Notes under the pieces: model-generated | What the model saw: only the letters and a program-made list of their open reading frames with translations | Told to the model about the DNA's origin: nothing | Databases searched by the model: none | Made by a program: the position numbers and the translations under genes | Source of the DNA: JAVBPP01 sp031549535 | Lineage (GTDB): Bacteria > Bacillota > Clostridia > Oscillospirales > Acutalibacteraceae | Direction: 5' to 3' | Length of the DNA: 42,211 nt | Assembly (NCBI GenBank): GCA_031549535.1 | Contig: JAVBPP010000023.1 | Location: 1-42,211 of the forward strand | Shown here: piece after piece, positions 24,201-32,499 of the stretch | Layout: every line of letters starts with the position of its first letter | Numbering within the stretch: the stretch's first letter is position 1

Positions 24201-25532
24201 ATGTATCGGATTGGGTTTATTTCTCTTGGCTGCCCCAAGAATCAAGTGGATGCGGAGCGCATGCTTGCCAAGTTGGACGCGGCGGGCATGGAGATTACGG
24301 ATTACCTGGACGGGGCAGACGCTGTCATAATCAACACCTGCGCCTTTATTGACGAGGCAAAGGCAGAGGCGATTGAAAATATTTTAGAGATGGCGGAGCT
24401 CAAGCAGCAGGGTTTAGTGAAAAAAATTATTGTTACCGGTTGCCTGCCCCAGCGCTATCAGGATGAGGTGTTCACAGAAATTCCGGAGGTGGACGCCGTA
24501 ATCGGCATTGGCGCAAACGCGGATATTGTCGCGCTCGTGCGGGAGGTGATGGGGGATGAGGCTGTGAGCGTCTATCCCTCTCCCTGTGATTTGCCCTTAA
24601 CGGGGGAGCGTGTTTTGACAACGCCGGAATACTGGGCCTATTTAAAAATTGCGGACGGCTGCTCCAACTGCTGCAGCTACTGCGCCATTCCGGGAATACG
24701 CGGTCCGTTTCGCTCCGCCCCGATGGAAGACTTGCTTAACGAAGCGCAGGTTTTGGTTGCGAACGGCGTAAAAGAGCTCATCTTGATTGCGCAGGATACA
24801 ACGAATTACGGTGCCGATTTATATGGTGAACCAAAGCTGCCGGAGTTGTTGGAAAAGCTCTGTGAAATTGAGGGTCTGGCGTGGATACGCCTGCTGTATT
24901 GCTACCCGGATAAGCTGACGCAGGAGCTGCTGGATGTTATGGCGGCGCATGAGCAGATTTTACATTACATTGACCTGCCGCTGCAGCATTGCAATGACGC
25001 AGTGCTCGCGGCAATGAACCGTAGCGGTGACAAGCAAAAAATTTGCGAAACCATTGCGCGTATTCGCAAAACTCTGCCGGATGCGGTGATTCGCACGGCG
25101 TTTATTGTCGGCTTCCCCGGCGAGAGTGAAGAGGCGTTTGAGGAGCTCGCGGAGTTTGTCAACGAAATGGAATTTGACCGCATGGGCTGTTTCCGCTTTT
25201 CTGCGCAGGAGGGTACGCCGGCCTTCGATTTGGTGCAAACCGTGGAGGAGGAAGTAAAACAGCGGCGCGGCGAAATTTTGATGCAGGATCAGTATGACAT
25301 TATGCAGGAGAAGAATGGGGCGCACATTGGGCAAAGCTACCGCGTTCTGGTGGAGGAGTATGCCCCGTATACAGACAGCTATCGCGGGCGCAGCTATATG
25401 GATGCGCCGGAAATCGACACCTGCATCATCTTCACGGGCAAAGGGGATTATCAGCCGGGCAGCTTTGTGAACGTTCATATTTTTGCTGTGAAAGAATATG
25501 ATTTACTGGGTGAAGTTCTTTCAGAAGATTGA
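24201..25532 (+). CDS. rimO: Ribosomal protein S12 methylthiotransferase
   Basis: The 443-residue radical-SAM enzyme adds a methylthio group to an Asp of S12. The N-terminal domain has the three extra cluster-binding Cys in 'SLGCPKNQ', 'INTCAFIDEAK' and 'VTGCLPQRY'. The radical-SAM triad is C-x3-C-x2-C in 'CSNCCSYCAIPG' (about 154-165). 'LPLQHCNDAVLAAMNR' and 'RTAFIVGFPGE' match RimO rather than MiaB. A TRAM domain closes the protein. The gene follows recX by 17 bp with GGAGAGG as binding site. Confidence 0.95.
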   Translation: MYRIGFISLGCPKNQVDAERMLAKLDAAGMEITDYLDGADAVIINTCAFIDEAKAEAIENILEMAELKQQGLVKKIIVTGCLPQRYQDEVFTEIPEVDAVIGIGANADIVALVREVMGDEAVSVYPSPCDLPLTGERVLTTPEYWAYLKIADGCSNCCSYCAIPGIRGPFRSAPMEDLLNEAQVLVANGVKELILIAQDTTNYGADLYGEPKLPELLEKLCEIEGLAWIRLLYCYPDKLTQELLDVMAAHEQILHYIDLPLQHCNDAVLAAMNRSGDKQKICETIARIRKTLPDAVIRTAFIVGFPGESEEAFEELAEFVNEMEFDRMGCFRFSAQEGTPAFDLVQTVEEEVKQRRGEILMQDQYDIMQEKNGAHIGQSYRVLVEEYAPYTDSYRGRSYMDAPEIDTCIIFTGKGDYQPGSFVNVHIFAVKEYDLLGEVLSED

Positions 25533-25557
25533 CGAAGCCTTGAAATTGTCGTATACT
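25529..25557 (+). promoter_or_regulatory. Sigma-A promoter of pgsA
   Basis: TTGACG at 25529-25534 and TATACT at 25552-25557 are 17 bases apart. They overlap the rimO stop and lie 40 bases before the pgsA start, so pgsA need not depend on the recA transcript. Confidence 0.7.
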
Positions 25558-25596
25558 AAAAGTCGCTCTCCATTTTTTGGGAAAGGTTACGCGATT

Positions 25597-26589
25597 ATGA
25601 AAATGAATATACCGAATCAACTGACCCTGTTTCGCATGCTGATGGTGCCCGCGTTTTTGGCGGCGGCCATGCTGGAGTTCAACAACCACGAGCTGGTGGC
25701 TGTGTTGCTGTTCGGCGGCGCGTGCATAACGGATTTTATTGATGGCCTCTATGCACGCACACACAATCAAGTCACCGTCTTCGGCAGCTTGATGGATCCG
25801 GTTGCGGATAAGCTCATCACCACGGCGGCACTGCTGGTATTTGTTTACCACGGCTGGTGCAATTTTCTAATTCCCGTCATCATTCTCACGCGGGACTATA
25901 TTATGACAGCCGTGCGTATTGTTGCCTCCAAGCAGGGGGTTGTGATTCCGGCCAATATCTGGGGCAAACTGAAAACTATATTTCAAATGGTATTCTCCGG
26001 CTTAATACTTATTGCCAATGTTCTGCTGCGCTATGATGTGTTGTTTGAGGCGGAAAAGGCGGCGGGCGTTACGTTCAGTATGACTTTGCCGCTGTTTGCC
26101 AACGCGTTGATGTGGATTGTTGCGCTGTGCTCCGTGATATCCGGTTTGAGCTATTACCTGCAAAGCCGCAAGCTGCTCAATACGCCGGAGAGCAAGAAGC
26201 TCATGAATGCTCTGGTTTTTGAGGAGTTTTACTACCCTACGCTCATCACGGGAGCCCTAATTTACTTCATGAGTGCAGGCGTTGTAAACATTCTGCTGGT
26301 TATGACGATTACGGCTGTTTCCATTGTCATCACCTCGTTCCAAATGATTGCCACTTCGCAGGATGTCACCCTGCCGCTTAAGCATTGGAATGCGCTGAAA
26401 ACACTGTCTATGTTGCTACTCATTGTGCTGCTGGCGCTTAAGCTCCTTTCGGATTTGGCAAAACTGATTTCTCCTTCGGTTTTGGAGGTTGCGGGGAATA
26501 TATCGATTGGTTTGCTTGCCCTGCTGTGCGTGATAGTGGGCCTGCGCTGTATGAAGCAGAGCAAAAAAAAGATTGACTTTTCGAAATGA
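25597..26589 (+). CDS. pgsA: CDP-diacylglycerol-glycerol-3-phosphate phosphatidyltransferase with duplicated C-terminal half
   Basis: This membrane enzyme makes phosphatidylglycerol phosphate. The CDP-alcohol phosphotransferase motif is complete: D46-x2-D49-G50-x2-A53-R54-x8-G63-x3-D67-x3-D71. The start at 25597 follows GGGAAAGG. The family is normally ~180-200 residues; this protein has 330. Residues ~214-323 repeat ~71-192: 'VASKQ...P...W..LKT' (109-127) aligns without gaps at offset 142 to 'IATSQ...P...W..LKT' (251-269), and 'ALCSVISGL' to 'ALLCVIVGL'. The catalytic motif is not repeated. The extra part adds about four membrane helices. Activity of the first half should be normal; the role of the second is unknown. 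Confidence 0.88.
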   Translation: MKMNIPNQLTLFRMLMVPAFLAAAMLEFNNHELVAVLLFGGACITDFIDGLYARTHNQVTVFGSLMDPVADKLITTAALLVFVYHGWCNFLIPVIILTRDYIMTAVRIVASKQGVVIPANIWGKLKTIFQMVFSGLILIANVLLRYDVLFEAEKAAGVTFSMTLPLFANALMWIVALCSVISGLSYYLQSRKLLNTPESKKLMNALVFEEFYYPTLITGALIYFMSAGVVNILLVMTITAVSIVITSFQMIATSQDVTLPLKHWNALKTLSMLLLIVLLALKLLSDLAKLISPSVLEVAGNISIGLLALLCVIVGLRCMKQSKKKIDFSK

Positions 26590-26601
26590 GCTGCATATAC
26601 T
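26573..26601 (+). promoter_or_regulatory. Sigma-A promoter of the cysteine T-box operon
   Basis: TTGACT at 26573-26578 and TATACT at 26596-26601 have a 17-base spacer. The -35 box lies inside the last codons of pgsA. Transcription should begin near 26608, at the start of the T-box leader. Confidence 0.75.
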
Positions 26602-26607
26602 AACAGT

Positions 26608-26892
26608 ACATCTAACATGCGTTGAGCGGGAGAAGTAATAAAACAAGGGGAACGCAGAGAGGGAGCGGCTGCTGAAAAGCTCCTGTTTGCCCATTTTATG
26701 AAATGCACCCGTCAGCAGGCGGCAGGAACCGGCAGGCCGAATAGGCGTGCCTCCAGTATTGTCGCACGGCTTGCTCCGTTATAGGCAGAGGGGTACGTTT
26801 ACAACCGCCCCAGTGAGTGAAAACAGGAGTGGAACCGCGCCAGTCGCCTCCGTTGTCCGCCATTGCGGGTGACGGAGTTTTTATTTTTTGAG
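26608..26892 (+). promoter_or_regulatory. T-box leader responding to uncharged tRNA-Cys
   Basis: The leader has all main T-box parts. Stem I has an AGTA element (26633-26636), an arm ataaaa/ttttat, and an apical region agagaggg...ggctgctg. The specifier loop gaaaTGCa places codon TGC (Cys) at 26704-26706 followed by a purine. The T-box sequence aggagtggaaccgcg (26825-26839) carries bulge TGGA (26830-26833), which pairs with the UCCA end expected for tRNA-Cys (U73). A terminator hairpin follows. The downstream genes cysE and cysS fit a cysteine signal. Confidence 0.92.
26848..26892 (+). terminator. Attenuator of the cysteine T-box
   Basis: ctccgt (26848-26853) pairs with acggag (26872-26877), with inner cgc/gcg pairs, followed by tttttatttttt. 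It competes with the antiterminator formed by the T-box sequence just upstream. Confidence 0.85.
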
Positions 26893-26906
26893 AAAAGGTG
26901 ATTGCC

Positions 26907-27551
26907 GTGTTTGAACGAATTCGAGAAGACATTGCCTGCGTGAAGGAGCGGGACCCTGCGGCACGGGGTGCCTTGGAGATTTTGCTGCTCTATCCGGGGA
27001 TGAAGGCGATACGCATGCACCGCCGGGCAAGCTGGTGCCAAAATAAGGGCTTTTTCTTTTTGGCGCGCTGGATTTCCCAACGCGCGGTGCGTAAAACCGG
27101 CATCGAAATACACCCGGCGGCGAAAATCGGCAAGCGCCTGTTTATTGACCACGGCACAGGCGTTGTGATTGGTGAAACGGCGGAAATCGGGAACGATGTC
27201 ACGATTTATCAAGGTGTGACCTTGGGCGGAACGGGGAAAGACAGCGGCAAGCGCCACCCGACGATTGGCAACAATGTGCTCATCGGCTCCGGGGCGAAGG
27301 TGCTGGGGCCGTTCACAGTGGGGGATAACTGTAACATTGCAGCGGGGGCTGTGGTGCTGGAAGCAATTCCGCCCAACTCCACCGCCGTGGGTGTGCCCGC
27401 TCACATAGTCAAGCGAGACGGTAAGCGGGTGGATCGTTTGGATCAGATTCACATCCCGGATCCGGTCTCGCAGGAGCTTTGTCAAATGAAGCTGCGGATT
27501 GAAAAGCTGGAACGGGAATTAAAGGATGCAAAAAAAGGAGAGATAATATGA
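26907..27551 (+). CDS. cysE: Serine O-acetyltransferase
   Basis: The 214-residue enzyme transfers acetyl from acetyl-CoA to serine, the committed step of cysteine synthesis. An N-terminal helical part ('FERIREDIACVKERDPAARG') is followed by a left-handed beta helix of hexapeptide repeats. This includes 'FIDHGTGVVIGETAEIGNDV', then 'GVTLGGTGKDSGKRHP' and 'GVPAHIVKR'. The GTG at 26907 is preferred because AAAAGGTG lies 6 bases upstream and it gives the normal 'MFERI' start; another in-frame start at 26898 is possible. It is the short Firmicutes form. The gene lies 14 bases after the T-box attenuator and overlaps cysS by ATGA. Confidence 0.95.
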   Translation: MFERIREDIACVKERDPAARGALEILLLYPGMKAIRMHRRASWCQNKGFFFLARWISQRAVRKTGIEIHPAAKIGKRLFIDHGTGVVIGETAEIGNDVTIYQGVTLGGTGKDSGKRHPTIGNNVLIGSGAKVLGPFTVGDNCNIAAGAVVLEAIPPNSTAVGVPAHIVKRDGKRVDRLDQIHIPDPVSQELCQMKLRIEKLERELKDAKKGEII

Positions 27552-28939
27552 AGCTGTATAATAGCTTAACGCGCCAGAAGGAAGAACTGGTTCTGCAGAA
27601 TGAGGGGGAGGTAAAGCTGTATGCCTGCGGGCCCACGGTGTATAACTTTATCCATATCGGGAACGCCCGCCCGCTGTGCGTGTTCGACGTGCTGCGCCGC
27701 TATCTGGAATACCGGGGCATTTCTGTGCGCTATGTGCAAAATTTCACGGATATTGACGATAAAATCATCAAGCGCGCCAATGAAGAGGGGACAGACTTTA
27801 CAACCATTTCCGAGACCTATATCAAGGAATATTGGACGGACGCCAATGGCCTCAATGTACGCGAGGCCACGGTGCACCCCAAGGCAACGGAGAATATCGG
27901 GGAAATCATCACTTTGATTGCGGGATTAATTGAAAAAGGCTATGCCTATGCGGCACAGGGGGATGTCTATTTCAGCCCCGCGCGCTTTGTGGATTACGGC
28001 AAGCTCTCCCACCAACCGTTGGAGGAGCTGGAGGCCGGTGCACGCATCATGGTGGGTGAAGTGAAAAAAGAGCCGATGGATTTCGCGCTCTGGAAAGCGG
28101 CCAAGCCCGGTGAGCCCTTCTGGCCTTCCCCCTGGGGGGACGGCAGACCCGGGTGGCACATTGAGTGCTCTGCTATGGTGATGCGCTATCTGGGTGAGAC
28201 GGCGGATATCCATTGCGGTGGGCAGGATTTGATTTTTCCGCATCACGAAAACGAAATTGCGCAGAGTGAGTGCTATACCGGTAAGCCATTTGCCAACTAC
28301 TGGCTGCACAACGGTTATATCAATGTGGATAATGTGAAAATGAGCAAATCTCTGGGCAATTTTTTCACAGTGCGCGATGTGGCTGAGGCCTTTGGCTATG
28401 AGCCGATTCGATATCTCATGATTGCCTCCCATTACCGCAGCCCCATCAATTACAGCACGGATGTCATCACCCAATGCAAGGCTTCGCTCACAAGGCTGTA
28501 TCATTTCCGCGAAAATCTTGCCTTTGCGCTGGAAAAGGCGCGGGATGGACAGGAAAGCGCAGATATTGCAGCGCTGCTAAAGGAAAAACATGCGCAGTTC
28601 ATCTGCGCAATGGAGGACGATTTAAACACGGCGGATGCCCTGGCCGCTGTGTTTGAGTTGGTGCGTGAGGGAAACAGCGTGCTGGCCGGAGGGCTGCTGT
28701 CCCGGCAGGACTGCACGGCGCTCCTTGCTATGTTTGACGAGCTGTGCGCTGTTTTAGGTATCGTCAAGCAGGAGGAGAAAGCTCTGCTGGACGATGAAAT
28801 CGAAGCGATGATTGCCGCGCGCACTCAGGCGCGACAGGACAAAAACTGGGCGGAGGCAGATCGTATCCGGGACGCGCTTAAGGAGATGGGCATCACCCTG
28901 GAAGATACCCCGCTGGGTATCAAATGGAGTAAAGTGTAA
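27548..28939 (+). CDS. cysS: Cysteinyl-tRNA synthetase
   Basis: A full-length class I synthetase of 463 residues that charges tRNA-Cys. The HIGH motif is 'FIHIGNARP' (about 34-42) and the KMSKS motif is 'VKMSKSLGN' (about 265). Zinc ligands are Cys in 'YACGPTVYN', Cys in 'GWHIECSAM' and His/Glu in 'PHHENEIAQSE'. The C-terminus has 'RQDKNWAEADRIRDALKEMGI', typical of CysS. It is coupled to cysE by a four-base overlap and is followed after one base by the ECF transporter genes, with no terminator between. Confidence 0.97.
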   Translation: MKLYNSLTRQKEELVLQNEGEVKLYACGPTVYNFIHIGNARPLCVFDVLRRYLEYRGISVRYVQNFTDIDDKIIKRANEEGTDFTTISETYIKEYWTDANGLNVREATVHPKATENIGEIITLIAGLIEKGYAYAAQGDVYFSPARFVDYGKLSHQPLEELEAGARIMVGEVKKEPMDFALWKAAKPGEPFWPSPWGDGRPGWHIECSAMVMRYLGETADIHCGGQDLIFPHHENEIAQSECYTGKPFANYWLHNGYINVDNVKMSKSLGNFFTVRDVAEAFGYEPIRYLMIASHYRSPINYSTDVITQCKASLTRLYHFRENLAFALEKARDGQESADIAALLKEKHAQFICAMEDDLNTADALAAVFELVREGNSVLAGGLLSRQDCTALLAMFDELCAVLGIVKQEEKALLDDEIEAMIAARTQARQDKNWAEADRIRDALKEMGITLEDTPLGIKWSKV

Positions 28940-28940
28940 G

Positions 28941-29849
28941 ATGAAAAAACCGGCGCTGTATGCGTACCATCCCGTCACGGCCCTGCTTGTATTGGGCGGG
29001 GCTATCGTGTTTTCCATGCTCAGCATTCACCCGGTGTATGCGATGTTTTCCTTTTTCGCGTCTGCGCTGCTGCATCTGATGTATCTCGGCGGAAAAAGCT
29101 TGCGAAAGAGTCTGTCCCGCTTTGCATGGATTGCACTGTTTATTCTGTTTCTAAACACCTTTCTCAACAGCAACGGACTGACGGTTTGGTTCTATCTGGG
29201 TGATACGCCCATTTTTCTGGAGGGGCTGTATTACGGCATTTGCTCAGCGCTGGTGCTGCTGAGCATCCTGCTGTGGTTTGCCTGCTTCAGCTTGGTGATA
29301 GATGCGGAACGGGTGGTTTATCTGCTCGGCGCGCATCTGCCCACGACGGCGCTACTGCTTTCCATGGCGTTGCGGCGCATGGGCAGCATGAAGCGGGACG
29401 CGCAGCGCTTAAATGAGGCGCTGGACGGCGCGCTTGCGCCGGGGAGGCAAAGCCGGGCGGACAAGCTCTATCACGGAGGTATCAAGCTTTCCGCGTTGCT
29501 GGGCTCTTCGCTGGAATCTGCTGTCACCACTGCCGATTCCATGCGTGCGCGCGGCTATGGCAGCGGCAAGCCCAGCCGTAGCCGCAGTTACCGCTTTTGC
29601 CGCCGGGACATCCTGGTTTGCGTATTATCCGCTGTTCTGTTCGTGCTGTGTGCCGCCGTGCGCTTACAGGGCTGGGCAAGTTTCCTCTTCTATCCGGTCA
29701 CACAGGCTCTTCCGTTTAGCGGGCAGGCCTGCTTGGGTTATGCGTTTTATCTGCTGCTGGTTCTGATGCCCAGCGCGTTAGAGCTGGCGGAAAAACTCCG
29801 CGGAAAGGTGGTGGAACTGCGTTGGAAGCGCTCCAAGTCAAACACTTAA
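28941..29849 (+). CDS. ecfT: ECF transporter transmembrane T component
   Basis: The 302-residue membrane protein begins with 'MKKPALYAYHPVTALLVLGG', the common EcfT opening, and has about five to six membrane segments. The coupling region holds 'SMALRRMGSMKRDAQRLNEAL' and the ARG-type motif 'SMRARGYGSGKPSRSRSY' (about 194-211), which contacts the ATPases. The ATG is one base after the cysS stop; its ribosome binding site lies inside cysS. EcfT joins the ATPase pair to a substrate-binding S component. Its place directly behind cysE-cysS puts it under the cysteine T-box. Confidence 0.88.
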   Translation: MKKPALYAYHPVTALLVLGGAIVFSMLSIHPVYAMFSFFASALLHLMYLGGKSLRKSLSRFAWIALFILFLNTFLNSNGLTVWFYLGDTPIFLEGLYYGICSALVLLSILLWFACFSLVIDAERVVYLLGAHLPTTALLLSMALRRMGSMKRDAQRLNEALDGALAPGRQSRADKLYHGGIKLSALLGSSLESAVTTADSMRARGYGSGKPSRSRSYRFCRRDILVCVLSAVLFVLCAAVRLQGWASFLFYPVTQALPFSGQACLGYAFYLLLVLMPSALELAEKLRGKVVELRWKRSKSNT

Positions 29850-31453
29850 ATTTCCGCTATCGCGGGTTCACGGGGCAGGCGCTGCGCGATGTTTCCCTTT
29901 CTGTGCAGGAGGGGGAGATTGTGCTGTTATGCGGCCCCTCCGGCTGTGGCAAAACAACGCTGCTGCGCCATTGGAAACCGGTTCTTGCCCCGAAAGGGGA
30001 GCGGGGCGGTGAAATTCTCTTTTTTGGTGAAGATATTGCGGCTCTGCCGGAGCGGGAGGCGGCTGCGCGTATTGGCATGCTGCAGCAGGACGTGGACGCC
30101 CAGCTGGTGCTGGATACCGTGCGCGCGGAGCTGGCCTTCGGCCTGGAATGCATTGGCACGGCACCCGCTTTGCTGCACCGCCGTGTTGCGGAGGCCGTCA
30201 GCTTTTTTGGGATTGAAGCGTTCTATCGCAGGCAGACCGATGCGCTTTCCGGCGGGGAGAAGCAGCTGGTTTCCCTTGCGGCTGTTATGGCGATGCAACC
30301 GCAGGCGTTGCTGTTGGACGAGTCCTCGTCCCAGTTGGATCCGATTGCGGCGGTGGACTTTCACAACGCCCTGCTGCGCATCAATCGGGAGCTGGGCACC
30401 ACCATCGTTCTTACGGAGCAGCGTCTGGATGAGGTGTTTGCCCTGGCGGACCGCGTTGCGGTCATGGATAACGGTGAGCTGCTGTTTACCGGAGCGCCGG
30501 GTGAAGCTGCGGCCTTTTTGGCCGGGCAAGAGCAGGAAAACTTGCGTGCCCTGCTACCCCTGCCTGCGAAGCTGTACTTGCGCCATGCCAAACCGCCGCA
30601 GGCGGAACAATTGCCCGTCACAGTCCGGCAGGCCAAAACGGCTCTGGGTCGCAACGGCAGCCCGCAGGGGAAACAGCCGAAGACCGTTGAGAAAGAACCG
30701 GGGGAGGCGTTGCTGGAGCTGCAGGATGTGGATTTTCGTTTTGCTAAAGAGCAGGAGCCCGTTCTGCGGGAGCTTTCGCTCACGGTCTTTCAAGCGGAGC
30801 TGCTGTGTGTGCTGGGCGGAAACGGAGCGGGTAAGAGTACGCTGCTGCGCCTGTTAAACGGTGCAATTCGCCCTTGGCGCGGTAAAATCAAATATAAAAA
30901 AGATCCCCTGCGCATTGCCTATCTGCCCCAAAATCCAAAGCTTTTGTTTGCGCGGGAGACACTGGCGGAGGATTTTGCGGACATCACCGCCACAGTATCT
31001 GCGGGCAAGCGTTTTCTTGCCGCGGCGGGCATCATTGGAGAAAGGCATGTCCCTGTTTCGGATCAACTGCAGGCTTTGTTGGATAAAACCGGTCTTTCCG
31101 CTCTGCTGCAGCGCCATCCTTATGATTTGAGCGCGGGTGAGCTGCAGCGCGCGGCTCTTGTCAAGCTGTTACTGACGCAGCCGGATCTGCTCTTATTGGA
31201 TGAGCCGACGAAGGGGCTGGATGCGGACAATCGCGAAATTTTAGCCCAGCTGCTGCAAAACCTGCGCAAGGAGGGGAAAACCATCGTTGCCGTGACGCAC
31301 GATGTGGAATTTGCCGCGCAGCAGGCCAACCGCTGTGCCCTGCTGTTTGACGGCTCGTTTTGCTGTGTGCAGGAACCGGAAGCGTTCTTTTGTGATAATT
31401 TGTTCTATACAACGGTAGAAAACCGCATACTTATAAAAGGGGATTTTGTGTGA
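29822..31453 (+). CDS. ECF transporter ATPase, two nucleotide-binding domains fused
   Basis: This 543-residue protein contains two complete ABC ATPase domains in one chain, where most Firmicutes use separate EcfA1 and EcfA2. First domain: Walker A 'GPSGCGKTT', 'MLQQDVDAQL', signature 'LSGGEKQL', Walker B 'ALLLDESSSQLD'. Second domain (from about residue 300): 'GGNGAGKST', 'LPQNPKLLF', signature 'LSAGELQR', 'LLLLDEPTKGLD' and 'VTHDVEF'. A TTG start at 29822 is used because the first strand 'LQVKHLNFRYRG' must be included; GGAAAGGTGG lies upstream. It overlaps ecfT by 28 bases and the S-component gene by GTGA. It powers vitamin-type uptake. Confidence 0.9.
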   Translation: MEALQVKHLNFRYRGFTGQALRDVSLSVQEGEIVLLCGPSGCGKTTLLRHWKPVLAPKGERGGEILFFGEDIAALPEREAAARIGMLQQDVDAQLVLDTVRAELAFGLECIGTAPALLHRRVAEAVSFFGIEAFYRRQTDALSGGEKQLVSLAAVMAMQPQALLLDESSSQLDPIAAVDFHNALLRINRELGTTIVLTEQRLDEVFALADRVAVMDNGELLFTGAPGEAAAFLAGQEQENLRALLPLPAKLYLRHAKPPQAEQLPVTVRQAKTALGRNGSPQGKQPKTVEKEPGEALLELQDVDFRFAKEQEPVLRELSLTVFQAELLCVLGGNGAGKSTLLRLLNGAIRPWRGKIKYKKDPLRIAYLPQNPKLLFARETLAEDFADITATVSAGKRFLAAAGIIGERHVPVSDQLQALLDKTGLSALLQRHPYDLSAGELQRAALVKLLLTQPDLLLLDEPTKGLDADNREILAQLLQNLRKEGKTIVAVTHDVEFAAQQANRCALLFDGSFCCVQEPEAFFCDNLFYTTVENRILIKGDFV

Positions 31454-32145
31454 AACGGCAGGGGAGGAAATGGCTTGAGCCTGTGCTGCTTGCGGCGGCG
31501 CTGGCATTGACCACTGTGGGTTTGGCGCTGTACGCGCTGCATGGCTCCGGCGGTTATGTGCTGCCCGGCATATTTTTATGCCTTGTATTCCTGTTACCGT
31601 TTTTTGTGGGGTTTGAAAAAAGCAGACCCCCTGCGGGTCTGCTCGTGTGTATAGCGGTTATGTCTGCGCTTGCGGCGCTGTCCCGCGTTTTGTTTGCCGC
31701 CATTCCAAATGTAAAGCCAACCACGGCTATCGTCATTGTCACCGGTATGGCCTTCGGCCCCAGCGCGGGGTTTATGACGGGCGCCATAGCGGCGCTGGCC
31801 TCCAACCTCTATTTTTCACAGGGTATCTGGACACCCTGGCAGATGTTGGCCTGGGGCATCTGCGGCCTAGCCGGTGGCATGCTGGCAAAAACACGGGCGA
31901 AGGAAAATGCTTGGGTCTTAGGCCTCTGGGGTGCGATTGCAAGCGTGCTGTTCGGCGTGCTGATGAATGTTTCCCACGTTCTGGGCTTTGTGCGTCCGCT
32001 CACGCTTGCCAGTGTTCTTGCGGCGTTTAGCGCAAGTGTGTATTTCGATTTGGTGCATGCCCTGTCGAGTTTTGTGTTTTTGCTGCTGTTTGGCAGGCTA
32101 TGGCTGCGCAAGCTGCAGCGTGTAAACCGTAAATTGGAGGAATAA
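31450..32145 (+). CDS. ECF transporter substrate-binding S component, substrate unknown
   Basis: The 231-residue hydrophobic protein has about six membrane segments. 'MSALAALSRVLFAAIPNVKP', then 'TAIVIVTGMAFGPSAGFMTGAIAALASN', and 'GIWTPWQMLAWGICGLAGG' form the common ECF S-component pattern. The stretch resembles S components sometimes assigned to cobalamin-type uptake, but I cannot assign the ligand. The start is GTG overlapping the stop of the ATPase gene. It completes a dedicated T-A-S set at the end of the cysteine T-box transcript. The substrate may therefore be linked to cysteine or sulfur metabolism, which is an inference from regulation only. Confidence 0.82.
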   Translation: MKRQGRKWLEPVLLAAALALTTVGLALYALHGSGGYVLPGIFLCLVFLLPFFVGFEKSRPPAGLLVCIAVMSALAALSRVLFAAIPNVKPTTAIVIVTGMAFGPSAGFMTGAIAALASNLYFSQGIWTPWQMLAWGICGLAGGMLAKTRAKENAWVLGLWGAIASVLFGVLMNVSHVLGFVRPLTLASVLAAFSASVYFDLVHALSSFVFLLLFGRLWLRKLQRVNRKLEE

Positions 32146-32148
32146 CTC

Positions 32149-32418
32149 TTACTGCGTTTTCGGCACTGTAGCTTGGGAGAGATATTGAAACACGGCCGCC
32201 CCGATGCCAAGGATACCTGCGCAGGAACGGGCGAGCTCTGTGCTCTGCTGCGAAATCGTCAGCATGGTGTAGTAATCTCCCGCATGCCCGGCGAGTAAGT
32301 ATGTAGCAATAGCGGCGGCGCTGAGCAGGAGCACTGTGTATGCCATCAAAAGCAATAAATAGCGGCTGATGGGCGAAAGCTTGTGAAAATCCCTGCAATA
32401 GTCCCGGATTGTTTGCAT
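32149..32418 (-). CDS. Small two-helix membrane protein, unknown function
   Basis: An 89-residue protein with two hydrophobic stretches, 'YLLLLMAYTVLLLSAAAIATYLLAG' region (about 19-42) and 'CAGILGIGAAVFQYLS' (about 66-81). The second ATG (complement 32416-32418) is preferred because AAAGGA lies about 9 bases upstream, while an ATG six bases earlier is too close. A promoter-like pair precedes it. It converges with the ECF S-component gene across three bases. No family was recognised. Confidence 0.6.
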   Translation of the reverse strand: MQTIRDYCRDFHKLSPISRYLLLLMAYTVLLLSAAAIATYLLAGHAGDYYTMLTISQQSTELARSCAGILGIGAAVFQYLSQATVPKTQ

Positions 32419-32440
32419 AGTCATCTGTCCTTTCTTGTCT

Positions 32441-32469
32441 ATACTAACAAAACGCCAGATGCGTTGCAA
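32441..32469 (-). promoter_or_regulatory. Candidate sigma-A promoter of the small membrane protein
   Basis: On the minus strand TTGCAA (32464-32469) and TAGTAT (complement of 32441-32446) are 17 bases apart and close upstream of the start. Confidence 0.5.
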
Positions 32470-32499
32470 TGCAAAAAAAATGGCAAATGAGGTGATGCT

